Both the position numbers and the translations under genes were made by a program. Below, one piece after another: positions 49,637-59,562 of a stretch of DNA of 64,000 bases; positions within the stretch are counted from its first letter, which is position 1; each line of letters begins with the position of its first letter. The notes under the pieces were generated by a model. It was given only the letters and a program-made list of their open reading frames with translations, was not told where the DNA came from and made no database searches. This stretch comes from Fervidicella metallireducens AeB. GTDB taxonomy: Bacteria; Bacillota; Clostridia; Clostridiales; Caloramatoraceae. The stretch is taken from contig NZ_AZQP01000005.1 of assembly GCF_000601455.1 (NCBI RefSeq), positions 36,064 to 100,063 of the forward strand. The letters are read 5' to 3'.

Positions 49637-49665
49637 ATTATACATCACAATTGACCTGGTTTCCA
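49637..49665 (-). promoter_or_regulatory. Candidate promoter of the coiled-coil gene
   Basis: TGGAAA and TATAAT separated by 17 bases on the minus strand, about 30 bases before the start codon. Confidence 0.45.
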
Positions 49666-49856
49666 TTACAATAAATTAAATCAATCTTATAGCTTAAAAG
49701 AAAAAATAACAGCATTTTTACATTTTTATGTAAAAAATAAGTAAAAAAAGATATTAACAGAAGGATTTTCATAAGAAGTGTTGAATATATATAATAAATT
49801 AAATTATATTTAAATTTATTTTAAAAATCTTTATTAATGGGATCGGGGGGCTGTTT

Positions 49857-51578
49857 GTGACAGAAAGAAATTTTGACGGAAAAAAAATAAGGAAATTTAC
49901 ACTGAAGAGCAGATTACTTTTAATTTTACTTCCAAGTCTTTTGATTTTTGGTCTTATCATGATTTTTATTACAGACTATTCTTTGAACCATGTCATTTAT
50001 CGGGATTATGCTGAAAAGTTAAAATCATATGCAAATCTAAGCATAAATCTTATCAATGTCAAATATCCAGGAGAATGGAGAAGCGAAGGTGAAAAATTAT
50101 ATAAAGGTGATAAATTAATAAACGGTGATACCGAAATTGTAGATGACATCCAAAACAGTACAGGAGCTATAGCAACAATATTTTTGAATGATGTCAGAGT
50201 ATCTACAAATGTTAAGGATGAAAATGGAATAAGAAAAGTTAATACCAAAGCTGCAGAAAATGTTGTTTCACAAGTACTTATTGATGGAAAAGAATATACT
50301 GGAGTTGCAGATGTAAACGGAACTAAATTTCAGGCATATTACACTCCAATAAAAAATCAGGATGGAAAAATTATTGGAATGTTTTTCGTTGGGGCAGAAA
50401 AAACACAGGTTCTAAAGGATGTATTAAGAACTAAAATTAAAATCTTTATCCTTGTGCTATCACTAATTGTAATTATTTCACTTTCTATTGTTTTATTTAT
50501 AAATAGAATAATAAATAGAGTAAAAAAAATATTAGAGACAATAGAAAAAGTAGAGAGTGGAGATTTAACTGTTAATTGTGATGTTAATTCATCTGATGAG
50601 ATTGGTGATATTTCAAGAAAATTAAATAGTATGGTAAAAAATATAGGAGGGCTTGTTGGAGAAATAATTACTGCTTCAAATAATATTGCATCAGCATTGG
50701 AGGAGATAGAGGCTTCTTCAAGACAGGTAGGAGCGGCAAGTGAAGAGATTTCAACAACTGTTCAGGAGTTAGCTTCAGGTGCAGCTCTGCAGGCAGGAGA
50801 AACTGATAGGGTAAATACCTTGACCAACATTTTATCAGAAAAAATAAATAACATAATGACAAATTCACAGATGGTATCTAAAAATATGGATAACATGGAT
50901 AATGCATCTAAAATCGGTATAAAATCAGTCGATACTTTAAAGGAAAAATTTAAAAACAACTCAGATGCAATTTATGAAGCTGTGGATGGAATTAAAAGTT
51001 TAACTGAAAAATCAGAAACGATAGGACAAATATTAATGACAATTGAAAGTATTTCTAAACAAACAAATTTACTTGCATTGAATGCGGCAATAGAAGCATC
51101 AAGGGCTGGTGAGGCAGGAAGAGGATTTGCGGTTGTAGCAGATGAAGTAAGAAAATTAGCAGAGGAATCCTCAGAATCTGTATCTGAAATCAGTAAGATA
51201 ATTTATGGCATAAAAGACAGTATAAAAAGAACACAGGAGGATATGCTTATCGGGGAAAGAATGCTGGATGAAGCTAATGCTTCCCTTGAAGATGTAATAG
51301 GTTCATTTGGGGCAATTAGTGAATCTACTATTAATTTATCCAATGAATTGCAAAATCTAAAAATCAACCTTCAGGATATAAATTCAGCTAAGAATGATGT
51401 TGCGGAGACGATGGAAAAGATAGCAGTTATTGCAGAAGAATCAGCTGCTTCAACAGAAGAAGTAAGTGCCTCCACAGAGGAACAGACAGCAGCAGTTGAA
51501 GAGGTTGTTGTGTCAATAGAAAAGATAAACAACAATATGAGGGAATTAGGAACTAAAATCAACAAATTTAAAATATAA
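49857..51578 (+). CDS. Methyl-accepting chemotaxis protein
   Basis: The 573-residue chemoreceptor has a membrane segment near residues 20-42, an extracellular single-Cache-type sensor (about 45-190, with [14 protein letters not shown] at its end), a second membrane segment (about 195-215), a HAMP domain, and a long signalling coiled coil. The signalling tip is clear: [20 protein letters not shown] then [16 protein letters not shown]. It controls CheA kinase activity in response to an unknown ligand. The start is GTG after GGGGGG. It stands alone between the coiled-coil gene and the arc operon. Confidence 0.95.
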   Translation: MTERNFDGKKIRKFTLKSRLLLILLPSLLIFGLIMIFITDYSLNHVIYRDYAEKLKSYANLSINLINVKYPGEWRSEGEKLYKGDKLINGDTEIVDDIQNSTGAIATIFLNDVRVSTNVKDENGIRKVNTKAAENVVSQVLIDGKEYTGVADVNGTKFQAYYTPIKNQDGKIIGMFFVGAEKTQVLKDVLRTKIKIFILVLSLIVIISLSIVLFINRIINRVKKILETIEKVESGDLTVNCDVNSSDEIGDISRKLNSMVKNIGGLVGEIITASNNIASALEEIEASSRQVGAASEEISTTVQELASGAALQAGETDRVNTLTNILSEKINNIMTNSQMVSKNMDNMDNASKIGIKSVDTLKEKFKNNSDAIYEAVDGIKSLTEKSETIGQILMTIESISKQTNLLALNAAIEASRAGEAGRGFAVVADEVRKLAEESSESVSEISKIIYGIKDSIKRTQEDMLIGERMLDEANASLEDVIGSFGAISESTINLSNELQNLKINLQDINSAKNDVAETMEKIAVIAEESAASTEEVSASTEEQTAAVEEVVVSIEKINNNMRELGTKINKFKI

Positions 51579-51585
51579 TTTAAAT

Positions 51586-51641
51586 AAAAAGACAGCAAAT
51601 CTAATTTTAATACAAATTTTAAATTAGAAAGCTGTTTTTTT
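51586..51641 (+). terminator. Terminator after the chemoreceptor gene
   Basis: Long interrupted stem: ACAGC / GCTGT outside, TCTAATTT / AAATTAGA inside, ending in a T7 tract. Confidence 0.75.
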
Positions 51642-51645
51642 ATTT

Positions 51646-51904
51646 TTTAGTGAATAAAAAATTATATTCTCATGTATTTTTATATGCTGATATAGAAGAT
51701 TCAGGACAAAAATAGAAAATAATAACATGTTTGTGAATAACTAATGCATAGGATTATGTATAAAAATTAATGCATATACAATAATAAAATGGATATAATT
51801 AGATGATTATAGAATAAATGAGTAAAATGAAAGATAACTAAAAATAAGGGATATAATTCAATTAATTAAAAATAAATGGCAATATTTAATATAATTTTAC
51901 AGTT
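51646..51904. other. AT-rich intergenic region before the arc operon
   Basis: No gene is seen here. A TGTATAAAAATTAA stretch at 51757-51770 resembles one half of an ArgR box, but the match is imperfect. The sequence AATGCATA occurs twice (near 51743 and 51769). Confidence 0.35.
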
Positions 51905-51932
51905 TTGAAGGTTTATGCATTTAATGTATAAT
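51905..51932 (+). promoter_or_regulatory. Promoter of the arc operon
   Basis: TTGAAG and TATAAT separated by 16 bases, about 50 bases before the arcA start. Confidence 0.65.
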
Positions 51933-51986
51933 GAATATATAGAAATTTCAAAATATTACAGCATTTATATGTGGGGGGGGAACCAG

Positions 51987-53213
51987 ATGGATTCATTTAT
52001 TAACGTTACCTCCGAGATTGGAAAACTAAAGAAAGTTATGCTACATAGGCCAGGCAGGGAAGTTGAAAATTTAGTTCCTGAGTATCTCGGTAGACTTTTG
52101 TTTGATGATATACCCTATCTTAAAATAGCTCAGCAAGAGCATGATAAATTTGCAGAAGTATTAAGAAATAACGGCGTAGAAGTACTTTATTTAGAAGAAC
52201 TTATGGAAGAATCAATATCAGATGAAAATATAAAGTTAGAATTTGTAGCAGAGTTTTTAGAAGAAAGTTCAATTACATCTCCAGCATTAAAAGAAGCTAT
52301 TACGCAGTATTTATTATCCATGTCTACAAGAGAAATGATTGACTCAATAATTTCAGGCATCAGAAAAGAAGAAATTCAGCTAAATCTCCGAAAATCACTT
52401 TCAGAATTAATGATGGATGATTACCCATTCTATCTTGATCCTATGCCAAATTTGTATTTTACAAGGGATCCAGGTGCATCCATAGGAAATGGACTTACAT
52501 TAAACAGAATGAAAACTGAGGCTAGAAGAAGAGAAACTCTTTTTTTAAAGTATATTCACAAATATAACAATAGATTTAACAAAGCAGATGTACCCCTTTG
52601 GTACAATAGAACAATGCCATTTTCCCTTGAAGGCGGAGATGAGTTGGTTTTATCAGATAAGGTTGTTGCAATAGGTTGTAGTGAAAGAACTTCCTCAGAA
52701 GCAATCGAGATAGTGGCAAAAAATTTATTTGATGGCGGCACATCCTTTGAAAAAATCTTAGTTTTTGAAATACCAAAGTGTAGAGCATTTATGCATTTAG
52801 ATACGGTATTTACCATGGTTGATTATGATAAATTCACTATTCATCCAGGAATACAGGGGCCATTGAGTGTTTATGAAATAACAAGGGGTGAAAAGGGATA
52901 TCTGAATTATAGACATAATACCAGTCCATTAGAAGAAATTTTAAAGGATGCCCTGAAACTTTCATCAGTTGAATTAATTAAATGCGGTGGAGGAGACCCA
53001 ATAATTGCGGGCAGAGAACAATGGAATGATGGCTCTAATACCCTGGCAATTGCACCGGGGGTTGTTGTAACTTACGAAAGGAACTATGTTTCAAATGAAC
53101 TCTTGGAAAAGAAGGGAATAAAGGTATTAGCAATACCTAGTTCAGAGCTTTCAAGGGGAAGAGGAGGCCCAAGATGTATGAGCATGCCTCTTGAGAGAGA
53201 GGTTTTAAAATAA
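51987..53213 (+). CDS. arcA: Arginine deiminase
   Basis: ArcA hydrolyses arginine to citrulline and ammonia, the first step of the arginine deiminase pathway. The 408-residue protein has the family blocks [40 protein letters not shown] and the catalytic cysteine in [15 protein letters not shown] (Cys397). I chose the ATG at 51987, shortly after a G-rich GGGGGGGG ribosome binding site; an in-frame ATG at 51915 lies inside the promoter. It heads the operon with arcB and arcC, which turn citrulline into ornithine, carbon dioxide, ammonia and ATP. Confidence 0.96.
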   Translation: MDSFINVTSEIGKLKKVMLHRPGREVENLVPEYLGRLLFDDIPYLKIAQQEHDKFAEVLRNNGVEVLYLEELMEESISDENIKLEFVAEFLEESSITSPALKEAITQYLLSMSTREMIDSIISGIRKEEIQLNLRKSLSELMMDDYPFYLDPMPNLYFTRDPGASIGNGLTLNRMKTEARRRETLFLKYIHKYNNRFNKADVPLWYNRTMPFSLEGGDELVLSDKVVAIGCSERTSSEAIEIVAKNLFDGGTSFEKILVFEIPKCRAFMHLDTVFTMVDYDKFTIHPGIQGPLSVYEITRGEKGYLNYRHNTSPLEEILKDALKLSSVELIKCGGGDPIIAGREQWNDGSNTLAIAPGVVVTYERNYVSNELLEKKGIKVLAIPSSELSRGRGGPRCMSMPLEREVLK

Positions 53214-53252
53214 TAAATTAAAATATCTAAATAAATACGAGGGGGAATTAAA

Positions 53253-54239
53253 ATGCCAGTTAATTTAAAGGGAAGAAGTTTTTTAACACTTATGGATTTT
53301 ACACCAGAGGAAATCAGATATTTACTTGATTTATCACATGATTTAAAGGCAAAGAAAAGAGCAGGAATAAGAAATAACGTTTTAGCAGGAAAAAACATTG
53401 TTCTTCTATTTGAAAAGACTTCAACAAGAACAAGATGTGCCTTTGAGGTTGCAGCTCTTGATGAAGGAGCTCATGTAACTTTCCTTGATTCAGGAAGTTC
53501 ACAGATGGGCAAAAAGGAATCATTAGAGGATAGTGCTAAGGTTCTTGGAAGATATTATGATGGTATTGAATATAGAGGCTTTGATCAAAAAGTAGTTGAA
53601 GACCTTGCAAAATATTCAGGTGTTCCAGTATGGAATGGATTAACAGACGTTGATCACCCAACTCAGATACTAGCAGATTTATTAACAATTGAGGAACATG
53701 TTGCAAAGCCATTAAATAAGGTTAAGGTTGTATTTGTTGGAGATACAAGAAATAATATGGCATATGCTTGGATGTATGGATGTGCAAAAATGGGAATGCA
53801 TTTTGTTGCATATGGTCCAAAGGAATTATGGCCATCAGAGGATAAGATGGAAGCAGTTAAGAAGGTTGCAGCTGAAACAGGTGCAGTAATTGAAGTTTCA
53901 GATAGCATTGAAGCAGTTAAGGGTGCTGATGTAATCTATACTGATGTTTGGGTATCAATGGGAGAAGAGGCTCAAATGGAAGAAAGAGTAAGGCTTCTTA
54001 CTGATTACAGAGTAACAATGGATACGTTAAAGGCAACTGGAAATCCAGAAGTTAAATTCATGCACTGCTTACCTTCATTCCATGATTTAGAAACTAAGGT
54101 AGCAAAGGAAGCTCACAACAGAGGTCTTGATGTAAGAGAAGTTACAGATGAAGTTTTCAGAAGCAGACATTCAATAGTTTTTGATGAAGCAGAAAACAGA
54201 ATGCATACAATAAAGGCTGTTATGGTAGCAACATTATAA
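53253..54239 (+). CDS. arcB: Ornithine carbamoyltransferase (catabolic)
   Basis: The 328-residue enzyme splits citrulline with phosphate into ornithine and carbamoyl phosphate. Motifs seen are [16 protein letters not shown] for carbamoyl phosphate binding, [12 protein letters not shown], and HCLPSFHD near the C-terminus. Because it lies between arcA and arcC, the catabolic direction (arcB) is more likely than the biosynthetic one (argF). AGGGGGA precedes the ATG. It is 39 bases after arcA. Confidence 0.95.
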   Translation: MPVNLKGRSFLTLMDFTPEEIRYLLDLSHDLKAKKRAGIRNNVLAGKNIVLLFEKTSTRTRCAFEVAALDEGAHVTFLDSGSSQMGKKESLEDSAKVLGRYYDGIEYRGFDQKVVEDLAKYSGVPVWNGLTDVDHPTQILADLLTIEEHVAKPLNKVKVVFVGDTRNNMAYAWMYGCAKMGMHFVAYGPKELWPSEDKMEAVKKVAAETGAVIEVSDSIEAVKGADVIYTDVWVSMGEEAQMEERVRLLTDYRVTMDTLKATGNPEVKFMHCLPSFHDLETKVAKEAHNRGLDVREVTDEVFRSRHSIVFDEAENRMHTIKAVMVATL

Positions 54240-54264
54240 TTTAAAGAATTTGGGGGAGAATTTT

Positions 54265-55215
54265 ATGGCAAGAATAGTAGTGGCTTTAGGAGGTAATGCC
54301 CTTCAGGCTAATCCAAAGGATACATCAGCAGAGGCACAGCTGATAACATGTCACGAAACTGCAAAAGCAATTGTGGATTTAATAGAAGATGGACATGAAG
54401 TTATAATAGCCCATGGAAATGGTCCACAGGTAGGACAGATAGTTGCAACCTATGAGGCAGCAAATGCAGTTGATGAATCAAAACCAGTAATGCCATTCCC
54501 AGAATGTGGAGCAATGAGTCAGGGTTATATTGGTTATCATCTCCAGCAGGTAATAAGGGAAGAAATGAGAAGAAGGGATATTAATAAGGAAATAGCTGCT
54601 GTTGTTACTCAGGTTATTGTAGACAAGGATGACCCAGGGTTTAAAAACCCAACAAAACCTGTTGGTTCTTTCTTTACTGAAGAACAAGCTAAAAAGCTTA
54701 TGGCTGAAAAAGGATATGTAATGAAGGAAGATGCAGGTAGAGGATGGAGAAGAGTTGTTGCATCCCCAATGCCAAAGGCTGTTGTAGAGGAAGGCATTGT
54801 AAGAACACTTGTTGAAGCTGGCCATGTGGTAATAACAGTTGGTGGAGGCGGAATTCCTGTAATTCAAAGGGAAGATGGAAGTTTAGAGGGAGTTGCTGCC
54901 GTTATAGATAAGGACTTGGCATCAGAAAAGATAGCTGAGCTGTTAAATGCTGATGAGCTTGTTATATTAACAGCTGTTGAACAGGTAGCAATAAACTTCA
55001 ATAAACCAGATCAATTAAACTTGGCAACATTGAATTCTATGGAAGCGAAAAGATACATTGAAGAAGGACACTTTGCTCCAGGTTCAATGCTTCCTAAAGT
55101 TAAAGCAGCATTGATGTTTGCTGAGTCAAAGGAAGGAAGAAAGGCGATAATAACCTCCCTTGAAAAGGCAAGGGAAGCTCTTGCAGGTAAAACAGGGACA
55201 GTTATTACTAAATAA
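54265..55215 (+). CDS. arcC: Carbamate kinase
   Basis: ArcC transfers the phosphate of carbamoyl phosphate to ADP, giving ATP and carbamate; this is the energy-yielding step of the pathway. The 316-residue protein has RIVVALGGNALQ at its start, AHGNGPQVGQI, AMSQGYIGYHLQQ, TVGGGGIPVI and AAVIDKDLASEKIAELL. I chose the ATG at 54265 with GGGGGAG eight bases before it; another in-frame start at 54250 has no such site. It closes the operon, followed by a terminator. Confidence 0.96.
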   Translation: MARIVVALGGNALQANPKDTSAEAQLITCHETAKAIVDLIEDGHEVIIAHGNGPQVGQIVATYEAANAVDESKPVMPFPECGAMSQGYIGYHLQQVIREEMRRRDINKEIAAVVTQVIVDKDDPGFKNPTKPVGSFFTEEQAKKLMAEKGYVMKEDAGRGWRRVVASPMPKAVVEEGIVRTLVEAGHVVITVGGGGIPVIQREDGSLEGVAAVIDKDLASEKIAELLNADELVILTAVEQVAINFNKPDQLNLATLNSMEAKRYIEEGHFAPGSMLPKVKAALMFAESKEGRKAIITSLEKAREALAGKTGTVITK

Positions 55216-55236
55216 ATGATTTTTAATAATAAATAT

Positions 55237-55276
55237 ACAAAAGTGGTACTTTATTGGTATCACTTTTGTTTTTTTT
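55237..55276 (+). terminator. Intrinsic terminator after arcC
   Basis: Stem ACAAAAGTGGTAC / GTATCACTTTTGT with one mismatch, seven-base loop, T tract of eight. Confidence 0.9.
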
Positions 55277-55365
55277 AAATAAACATGTAATATTTAATTT
55301 GTTTTATTAATAGAAATTAATGTTATTACTGGTATAATATAATTAAACAGGAATGGAGGGGTTGT

Positions 55366-56289
55366 ATGAAGAAAGAAGATTTTACCTTTAAGGATGGGGA
55401 AGGCGTAGAAATATTTACTTATAAATGGAGTCCAGAGGAAGGACAGGAGATTAAAGCTGTAGTTCAAATTGCCCACGGAATGGCGGAGACAGCTGCAAGA
55501 TACGAAAGATTAGCAGAATTTCTAACAAATGAAGGTTATATGGTTTATGCAAATGATCATAGAGGACATGGCAAAACAGCAAAGGCTGTTGAGAACCTTG
55601 GGTATATCGGCAAAGATGGGTTTAACTGGATGATTGAGGATATGAAGCAGCTTAACGATATAATAAAAAAAGAAAACCCAGATAAGCCAGTGTTTCTTTT
55701 AGGACATAGTATGGGTTCAATGCTTTCCCAAGGCTACATTACAAAATATGGTGATAGTATAAAAGGAGTAATATTATCTGGCACAGCAGGAAAACAGGGT
55801 TTTTTGCTGGAACTTGGAGTTTTGATAGCAAAGTTAGAAATGAAAAACAAGGGAGAGAAATGGCAAAGCAGTCTGCTCAATAAATTATCCTTCGGAAGTT
55901 ATAATAATTCATTTAAGCCAACAAAAACTGAGTTTGATTGGTTAAGCAGTGATGAAATGGAGGTAGAAAAATACATAAAAGACCCATTCTGCGGAACTGT
56001 TTTTACATCAAGCTTCTTTTATGACTTTTTAAAGGGTTTCAGGTATATTCATCAACAACAGAATATGGCGAGAATTCCTAAAAAACTACCAATATATATT
56101 TTTGCAGGGGATAAAGACCCTGTAGGAAATAAGTGTAAGACAATTAAGTGGCTGATAGAAGAATATAAAAAATTAGGAATAGAGGATGTTGAGTATAAGT
56201 TTTATAAGGATGGAAGACATGAAATGCTAAATGAAGTTAATCGTGATGAAGTTATGAAGGACTTACTTAACTGGATAAAGAGGCATTAA
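55366..56289 (+). CDS. Alpha/beta hydrolase, lysophospholipase/monoacylglycerol lipase-like
   Basis: The 307-residue cytoplasmic protein has the serine hydrolase triad: nucleophile GHSMGS, acid FAGDKDPVG and histidine GRHEMLNE. Other blocks are AHGMAETAARYERLAEFL and YANDHRGHGKT. This is the PldB/monoacylglycerol-lipase subgroup (Hydrolase_4), which cleaves lysophospholipids or monoacylglycerols; the real substrate is not known. GGAGGGG precedes the ATG. It is monocistronic, with a terminator at 56357-56386. Confidence 0.88.
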   Translation: MKKEDFTFKDGEGVEIFTYKWSPEEGQEIKAVVQIAHGMAETAARYERLAEFLTNEGYMVYANDHRGHGKTAKAVENLGYIGKDGFNWMIEDMKQLNDIIKKENPDKPVFLLGHSMGSMLSQGYITKYGDSIKGVILSGTAGKQGFLLELGVLIAKLEMKNKGEKWQSSLLNKLSFGSYNNSFKPTKTEFDWLSSDEMEVEKYIKDPFCGTVFTSSFFYDFLKGFRYIHQQQNMARIPKKLPIYIFAGDKDPVGNKCKTIKWLIEEYKKLGIEDVEYKFYKDGRHEMLNEVNRDEVMKDLLNWIKRH

Positions 56290-56356
56290 AAAGTGTCAGC
56301 CATATCATATATAACATATAATTATATGAGGCTGTTAAAAAAGTTATATATTAATT

Positions 56357-56386
56357 AACCCCATGGAGGATTTCATGGGGCTTTTT
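56357..56386 (+). terminator. Intrinsic terminator after the hydrolase gene
   Basis: Stem CCCCATG / CATGGGG with an eight-base loop and a T5 tract. Confidence 0.85.
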
Positions 56387-56515
56387 CATACTTTAACTAA
56401 CAATTAGGTTTGTCAATAATCTGATATTATTATATGTGATATAGCTGTAATTCTTGAGTATAATAATAAATAATGATAGAATTGCTATATAAATTTTTGG
56501 AAAAGAGGAGTACAT

Positions 56516-57346
56516 ATGCATAAATTAGGAGATTTTAATGAATTGGAAGTTGTAAAAGAAGTGGACTTTGGAGTGTATTTAAAATTTAATGAAGAAGAAA
56601 TTCTTATGCCAAAAAAATATGTTAAGGAAGGAACAAAGGCAGGAGATGTGGTAAGGGTTTTTGTTTACAGGGACTCTGAGGACAGACTTATAGCAACAAC
56701 TTTATCACCAAAGGCAAAGGTTGGGGAATTTGCTTATCTGACTGTAAAGGATGTTAATAAAGTAGGAGCATTTTTAGACTGGGGTTTAGATAAGGATTTA
56801 TTGGTTCCACATAATAGGCAGAAAGTGAAGATGGAAAAAGGAAAGAGCTATGTAGTCAGGGTTTTAATTGATGAAGCTACTGACAGAATTATTGCAACAT
56901 CTAAAATAAATAATTATCTGGAAACTCAGGCTGATGATGAAATAAAGGAAGGAGATGAGGTAGATCTTTTGGTCTATAAGGTTGTTGAATTAGGTGCAGG
57001 TGTAATTATTAATAATAAATATGCAGGTATAATATATAATAGTGACATATATAAGCCAATTAAGACAGGTGATAAATTAAAGGGATATATTTCAAAAATC
57101 AGAGAGGATAAAAAAATAGATGTAACAATAAGAAGTTTTGGCTTTAAGAAGGTTTTAGATTCAAAGGATATAATCTTAAATAAGCTTATAGAAAATCATG
57201 GATTTTTAGCATTAACAGATAAGAGTTCACCGGAGATTATAGAAAGTGAACTTCAAATGAGCAAAAAATCTTTTAAAAAAGCAATCGGTATGCTTTATAA
57301 GGAAAAGAAAATTGAAATACTAGATAATGGAATAAGATTAACATAA
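56516..57346 (+). CDS. cvfB: CvfB-like S1 RNA-binding protein
   Basis: The 276-residue protein has three S1-like RNA-binding modules followed by a winged-helix end. Seen stretches are VDFGVYLKFNEEEILMPKKYV, VGAFLDWGLDKDLLVPH and GAGVIINNKYAGIIYNSDIY, each an S1-type beta-barrel strand pattern, and the final ELQMSKKSFKKAIGMLYKEKKIEI winged-helix part. CvfB of staphylococci binds RNA and affects virulence and gene expression; the cellular role in Clostridia is not known. AAAGAGGAG precedes the ATG. A hairpin TTTTTGTCA / TGACAAAAA after the stop may end its transcript and overlaps the next promoter. Confidence 0.9.
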   Translation: MHKLGDFNELEVVKEVDFGVYLKFNEEEILMPKKYVKEGTKAGDVVRVFVYRDSEDRLIATTLSPKAKVGEFAYLTVKDVNKVGAFLDWGLDKDLLVPHNRQKVKMEKGKSYVVRVLIDEATDRIIATSKINNYLETQADDEIKEGDEVDLLVYKVVELGAGVIINNKYAGIIYNSDIYKPIKTGDKLKGYISKIREDKKIDVTIRSFGFKKVLDSKDIILNKLIENHGFLALTDKSSPEIIESELQMSKKSFKKAIGMLYKEKKIEILDNGIRLT

Positions 57347-57370
57347 ATTAAATTTTAAGTTTTTGTCATA

Positions 57371-57399
57371 TTGACAAAAATATTAATTTAATTTATAAT
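57371..57399 (+). promoter_or_regulatory. Perfect consensus promoter of the ABC transporter operon
   Basis: TTGACA and TATAAT with exactly 17 bases between them. Transcription should start near 57406, about 190 bases before the first gene. Confidence 0.8.
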
Positions 57400-57404
57400 C
57401 AATT

Positions 57405-57592
57405 TGAATATTGCGGGACGAACCTTGCAAAATAAGAAAACAGTTTTTTTACAATAAAAATTAAATGTTATTGAAAAAATACAACTGAAAAGACTAAATC
57501 AAACCACGAAGGTTTATGCATCTTTTTCTTCAGAAGAAGAGGCCTAATTTTCGTGGTTTTTATGTTTTTGCAATTAAGGAGAGGATAGTATA
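57405..57592 (+). promoter_or_regulatory. Structured leader with terminator-like hairpin upstream of the ABC transporter operon
   Basis: Three stems follow one another. P1 at 57411-57430 is TTGCGGG / CTTGCAA with loop ACGAAC. P2 at 57441-57487 pairs CAGTT / AACTG, with CAATAA / TTATTG inside. P3 at 57502-57563 pairs CCACGAA / TTCGTGG, has an inner helix CTTTTTCTTC / GAAGAAGAGG, and is followed by a T tract. P3 looks like an intrinsic terminator ahead of the operon, so the leader may attenuate transcription in response to a signal, or may end a small RNA. I recognise no known riboswitch class. Confidence 0.55.
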
Positions 57593-58609
57593 TTGGTGGA
57601 CAAAATAATTGGTATTTCAAAAAAAGTAATACAGTTGATTTTTGTAACATTTTTATTGTCTATTATTGTCTTTTACATGGCTAGACTGGCTCCAGGTGAT
57701 CCTCTTGTATCTTATTTTGGTGAAGGTGTTGAAAGAATGGGCACTGCACAAAAACTAGAGGCAATAGAAAAACTTGGGCTTAACAGGCCAATATATGAAC
57801 AATATTTTAGTTGGTTATCCAATGCTTTTCATGGAAAATTTGGGATATCATATAAATATAAGCAGGATGTACTGAGTGTAATTAAAGATGTATATATAAA
57901 TACTATTATCTTAGGTGGACTGAGTTTTGTTTTAACATTTTTGTTTGCCCTGCTGCTGGGGATTTTTTGTGCAGAAAATGAAGACAAGCTTATAGATAAG
58001 GCTATATGCAAAATTGGAACGATAACCACCTGTGTACCAGCATTTTGGGTATCACTGCTACTGATTTTGATTTTCAGTATAAATTTAGGCCTTCTTCCAT
58101 CTAGTGGTGCATATGCCATAGGACAGTCAAAAAGTATTGCCAGCAGAATAAAACATCTAATACTTCCTTTAACCGTTTTGATATTAAATCATCTTTGGTA
58201 CTATGCTTATATGATTAGAAACAAAATGGTGGAAGAGATGAGGCAGGACTATGTTTTGTTATGTAAAGTTAAAGGGCTGGATAAAAAGAGAATTATTTAT
58301 AAGCACTGTTTGAGAAATATTATGCCCTCTTACATTACCATTATGGCACTTTCAGTTCCTCACATATTAGGCGGGACTTATGTTGTAGAAAAAGTTTTTT
58401 CTTATCCTGGACTTGGTACGCTTTGCTTTGAAAGTGCTAAATATCATGATTACAATATGTTAATGGTACTTTGTCTGATTACAGGAATATTGGTTGTTAT
58501 TGCTAATATGGCGGCGCAAGCTATTAATGAAAGGATAGATCCTAGAATGAAGCATGATAGAGGTGAAAAGGATTGGAACAACAATACAGCTCCAGGGACT
58601 TTGAAATAG
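57593..58609 (+). CDS. ABC transporter permease, DppB/OppB/NikB family
   Basis: The 338-residue inner-membrane protein has six membrane segments and is one half of the pore of a peptide/nickel-type importer. It starts VIQLIFVTFLLSIIVFYMARLAPGDPL, typical of DppB, and contains the permease motif RNKMVEEMRQDYVLLCKVKGLDKKRI with the EAA-like loop. The start is probably TTG at 57593, eight bases after AAGGAGAGG; a GTG at 57596 is the alternative. Its end overlaps the next permease gene by 37 bases, showing translational coupling. Confidence 0.9.
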   Translation: MVDKIIGISKKVIQLIFVTFLLSIIVFYMARLAPGDPLVSYFGEGVERMGTAQKLEAIEKLGLNRPIYEQYFSWLSNAFHGKFGISYKYKQDVLSVIKDVYINTIILGGLSFVLTFLFALLLGIFCAENEDKLIDKAICKIGTITTCVPAFWVSLLLILIFSINLGLLPSSGAYAIGQSKSIASRIKHLILPLTVLILNHLWYYAYMIRNKMVEEMRQDYVLLCKVKGLDKKRIIYKHCLRNIMPSYITIMALSVPHILGGTYVVEKVFSYPGLGTLCFESAKYHDYNMLMVLCLITGILVVIANMAAQAINERIDPRMKHDRGEKDWNNNTAPGTLK

Positions 58610-59484
58610 TGGGGGAAAACTTTATTACAGAAAATATAGAAGTAAAAAAAGAAAAAAGTTTTAAAGAAACCTTTAAGGAAATACCTTATATATCTGTATT
58701 AGTTTTATTGGTAATAGTTCTTGGATGTGCTTTCCCGGAAATTATAACCAAACAAGAGCCTGCTCATATGGATTTAGCTAACATTAATACTGCCCCTAAC
58801 AGTATGTTTATTTTTGGAACTGATTCCTTAGGCAGAGATATTTTTATAATGATTTGGTATGGAGGCAGAGTTTCCCTGATTATTGGTGTAATGGCAACAG
58901 CTATATCCACTACTATTGCAGTTATCTATGGGAGCATAAGCGGTATTGCATCTGAATTTATAGATGATGTTATGATGAGATTTACTGAAATTGTCCTTAG
59001 TATACCATCTATATTGATTATAATTTTTATTCAGGCAATGATAGGAAAACCCAATCCCATATCTATATCAATTGTAATTGGTATAACCGGCTGGATGAAC
59101 ATTTCAAAGATTGTACGAAGTGAAGTCAGACAAATTAGAAATAATAATTATATTTGGGCAGCCAGGTGTGCTGGAGGAAATTTCTTATATATTTTGAGAA
59201 GACATCTATTCCCCAATTTTATTTCATCAATAATGTTTATGGTAGTAACAAATGTTGGAACTGCAATAGGAATTGAGTCAACTTTAAGTTTTTTAGGAAT
59301 TGGTCTTCCAATTGAAATTATTTCCTGGGGAAGTATGCTCTCTTTATCAGAAAAGGCACTGCTTTCAAACTATTGGTGGATTATTATTATTCCTGGAATT
59401 TTCTTAGTTACTACATTGGTATGTATAACTAATATAGGAAATTATATTAGAAAGAAAAATAATCAAGAATTCAGTAATCTATAG
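58573..59484 (+). CDS. ABC transporter permease, DppC/OppC/NikC family
   Basis: The 303-residue protein is the second half of the membrane pore. It has about six membrane segments, the N-terminal FGTDSLGRDIFIMIWYGGRVSL block that defines DppC-type permeases, and the EAA-loop region with EVRQIRNNNYIWAARCAGGN. The start is TTG at 58573 with AGGTGAAAAGGA upstream; a GTG at 58609, just after the previous stop, has no good site. It is followed by the binding-protein gene about 80 bases on. Confidence 0.9.
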   Translation: MEQQYSSRDFEIVGENFITENIEVKKEKSFKETFKEIPYISVLVLLVIVLGCAFPEIITKQEPAHMDLANINTAPNSMFIFGTDSLGRDIFIMIWYGGRVSLIIGVMATAISTTIAVIYGSISGIASEFIDDVMMRFTEIVLSIPSILIIIFIQAMIGKPNPISISIVIGITGWMNISKIVRSEVRQIRNNNYIWAARCAGGNFLYILRRHLFPNFISSIMFMVVTNVGTAIGIESTLSFLGIGLPIEIISWGSMLSLSEKALLSNYWWIIIIPGIFLVTTLVCITNIGNYIRKKNNQEFSNL

Positions 59485-59562
59485 AACATTAGCTTTGAAA
59501 AATAATTGCAAAATTATAATAAATTAATGCATTATTTAATAAACCTTATGAGGAGGATAAGT

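Noticed and set aside
51915..51986. Upstream start of arcA at 51915
   Set aside because: It lies between the -35 and -10 boxes of the promoter; the ATG at 51987 has the G-rich site.
57405..57500. Leader of the transporter operon as a NiCo, guanidine, preQ1, SAM or T-box element
   Set aside because: The conserved bulges and core bases of these classes are not there; only a loose GGGACGAAC resemblance exists.
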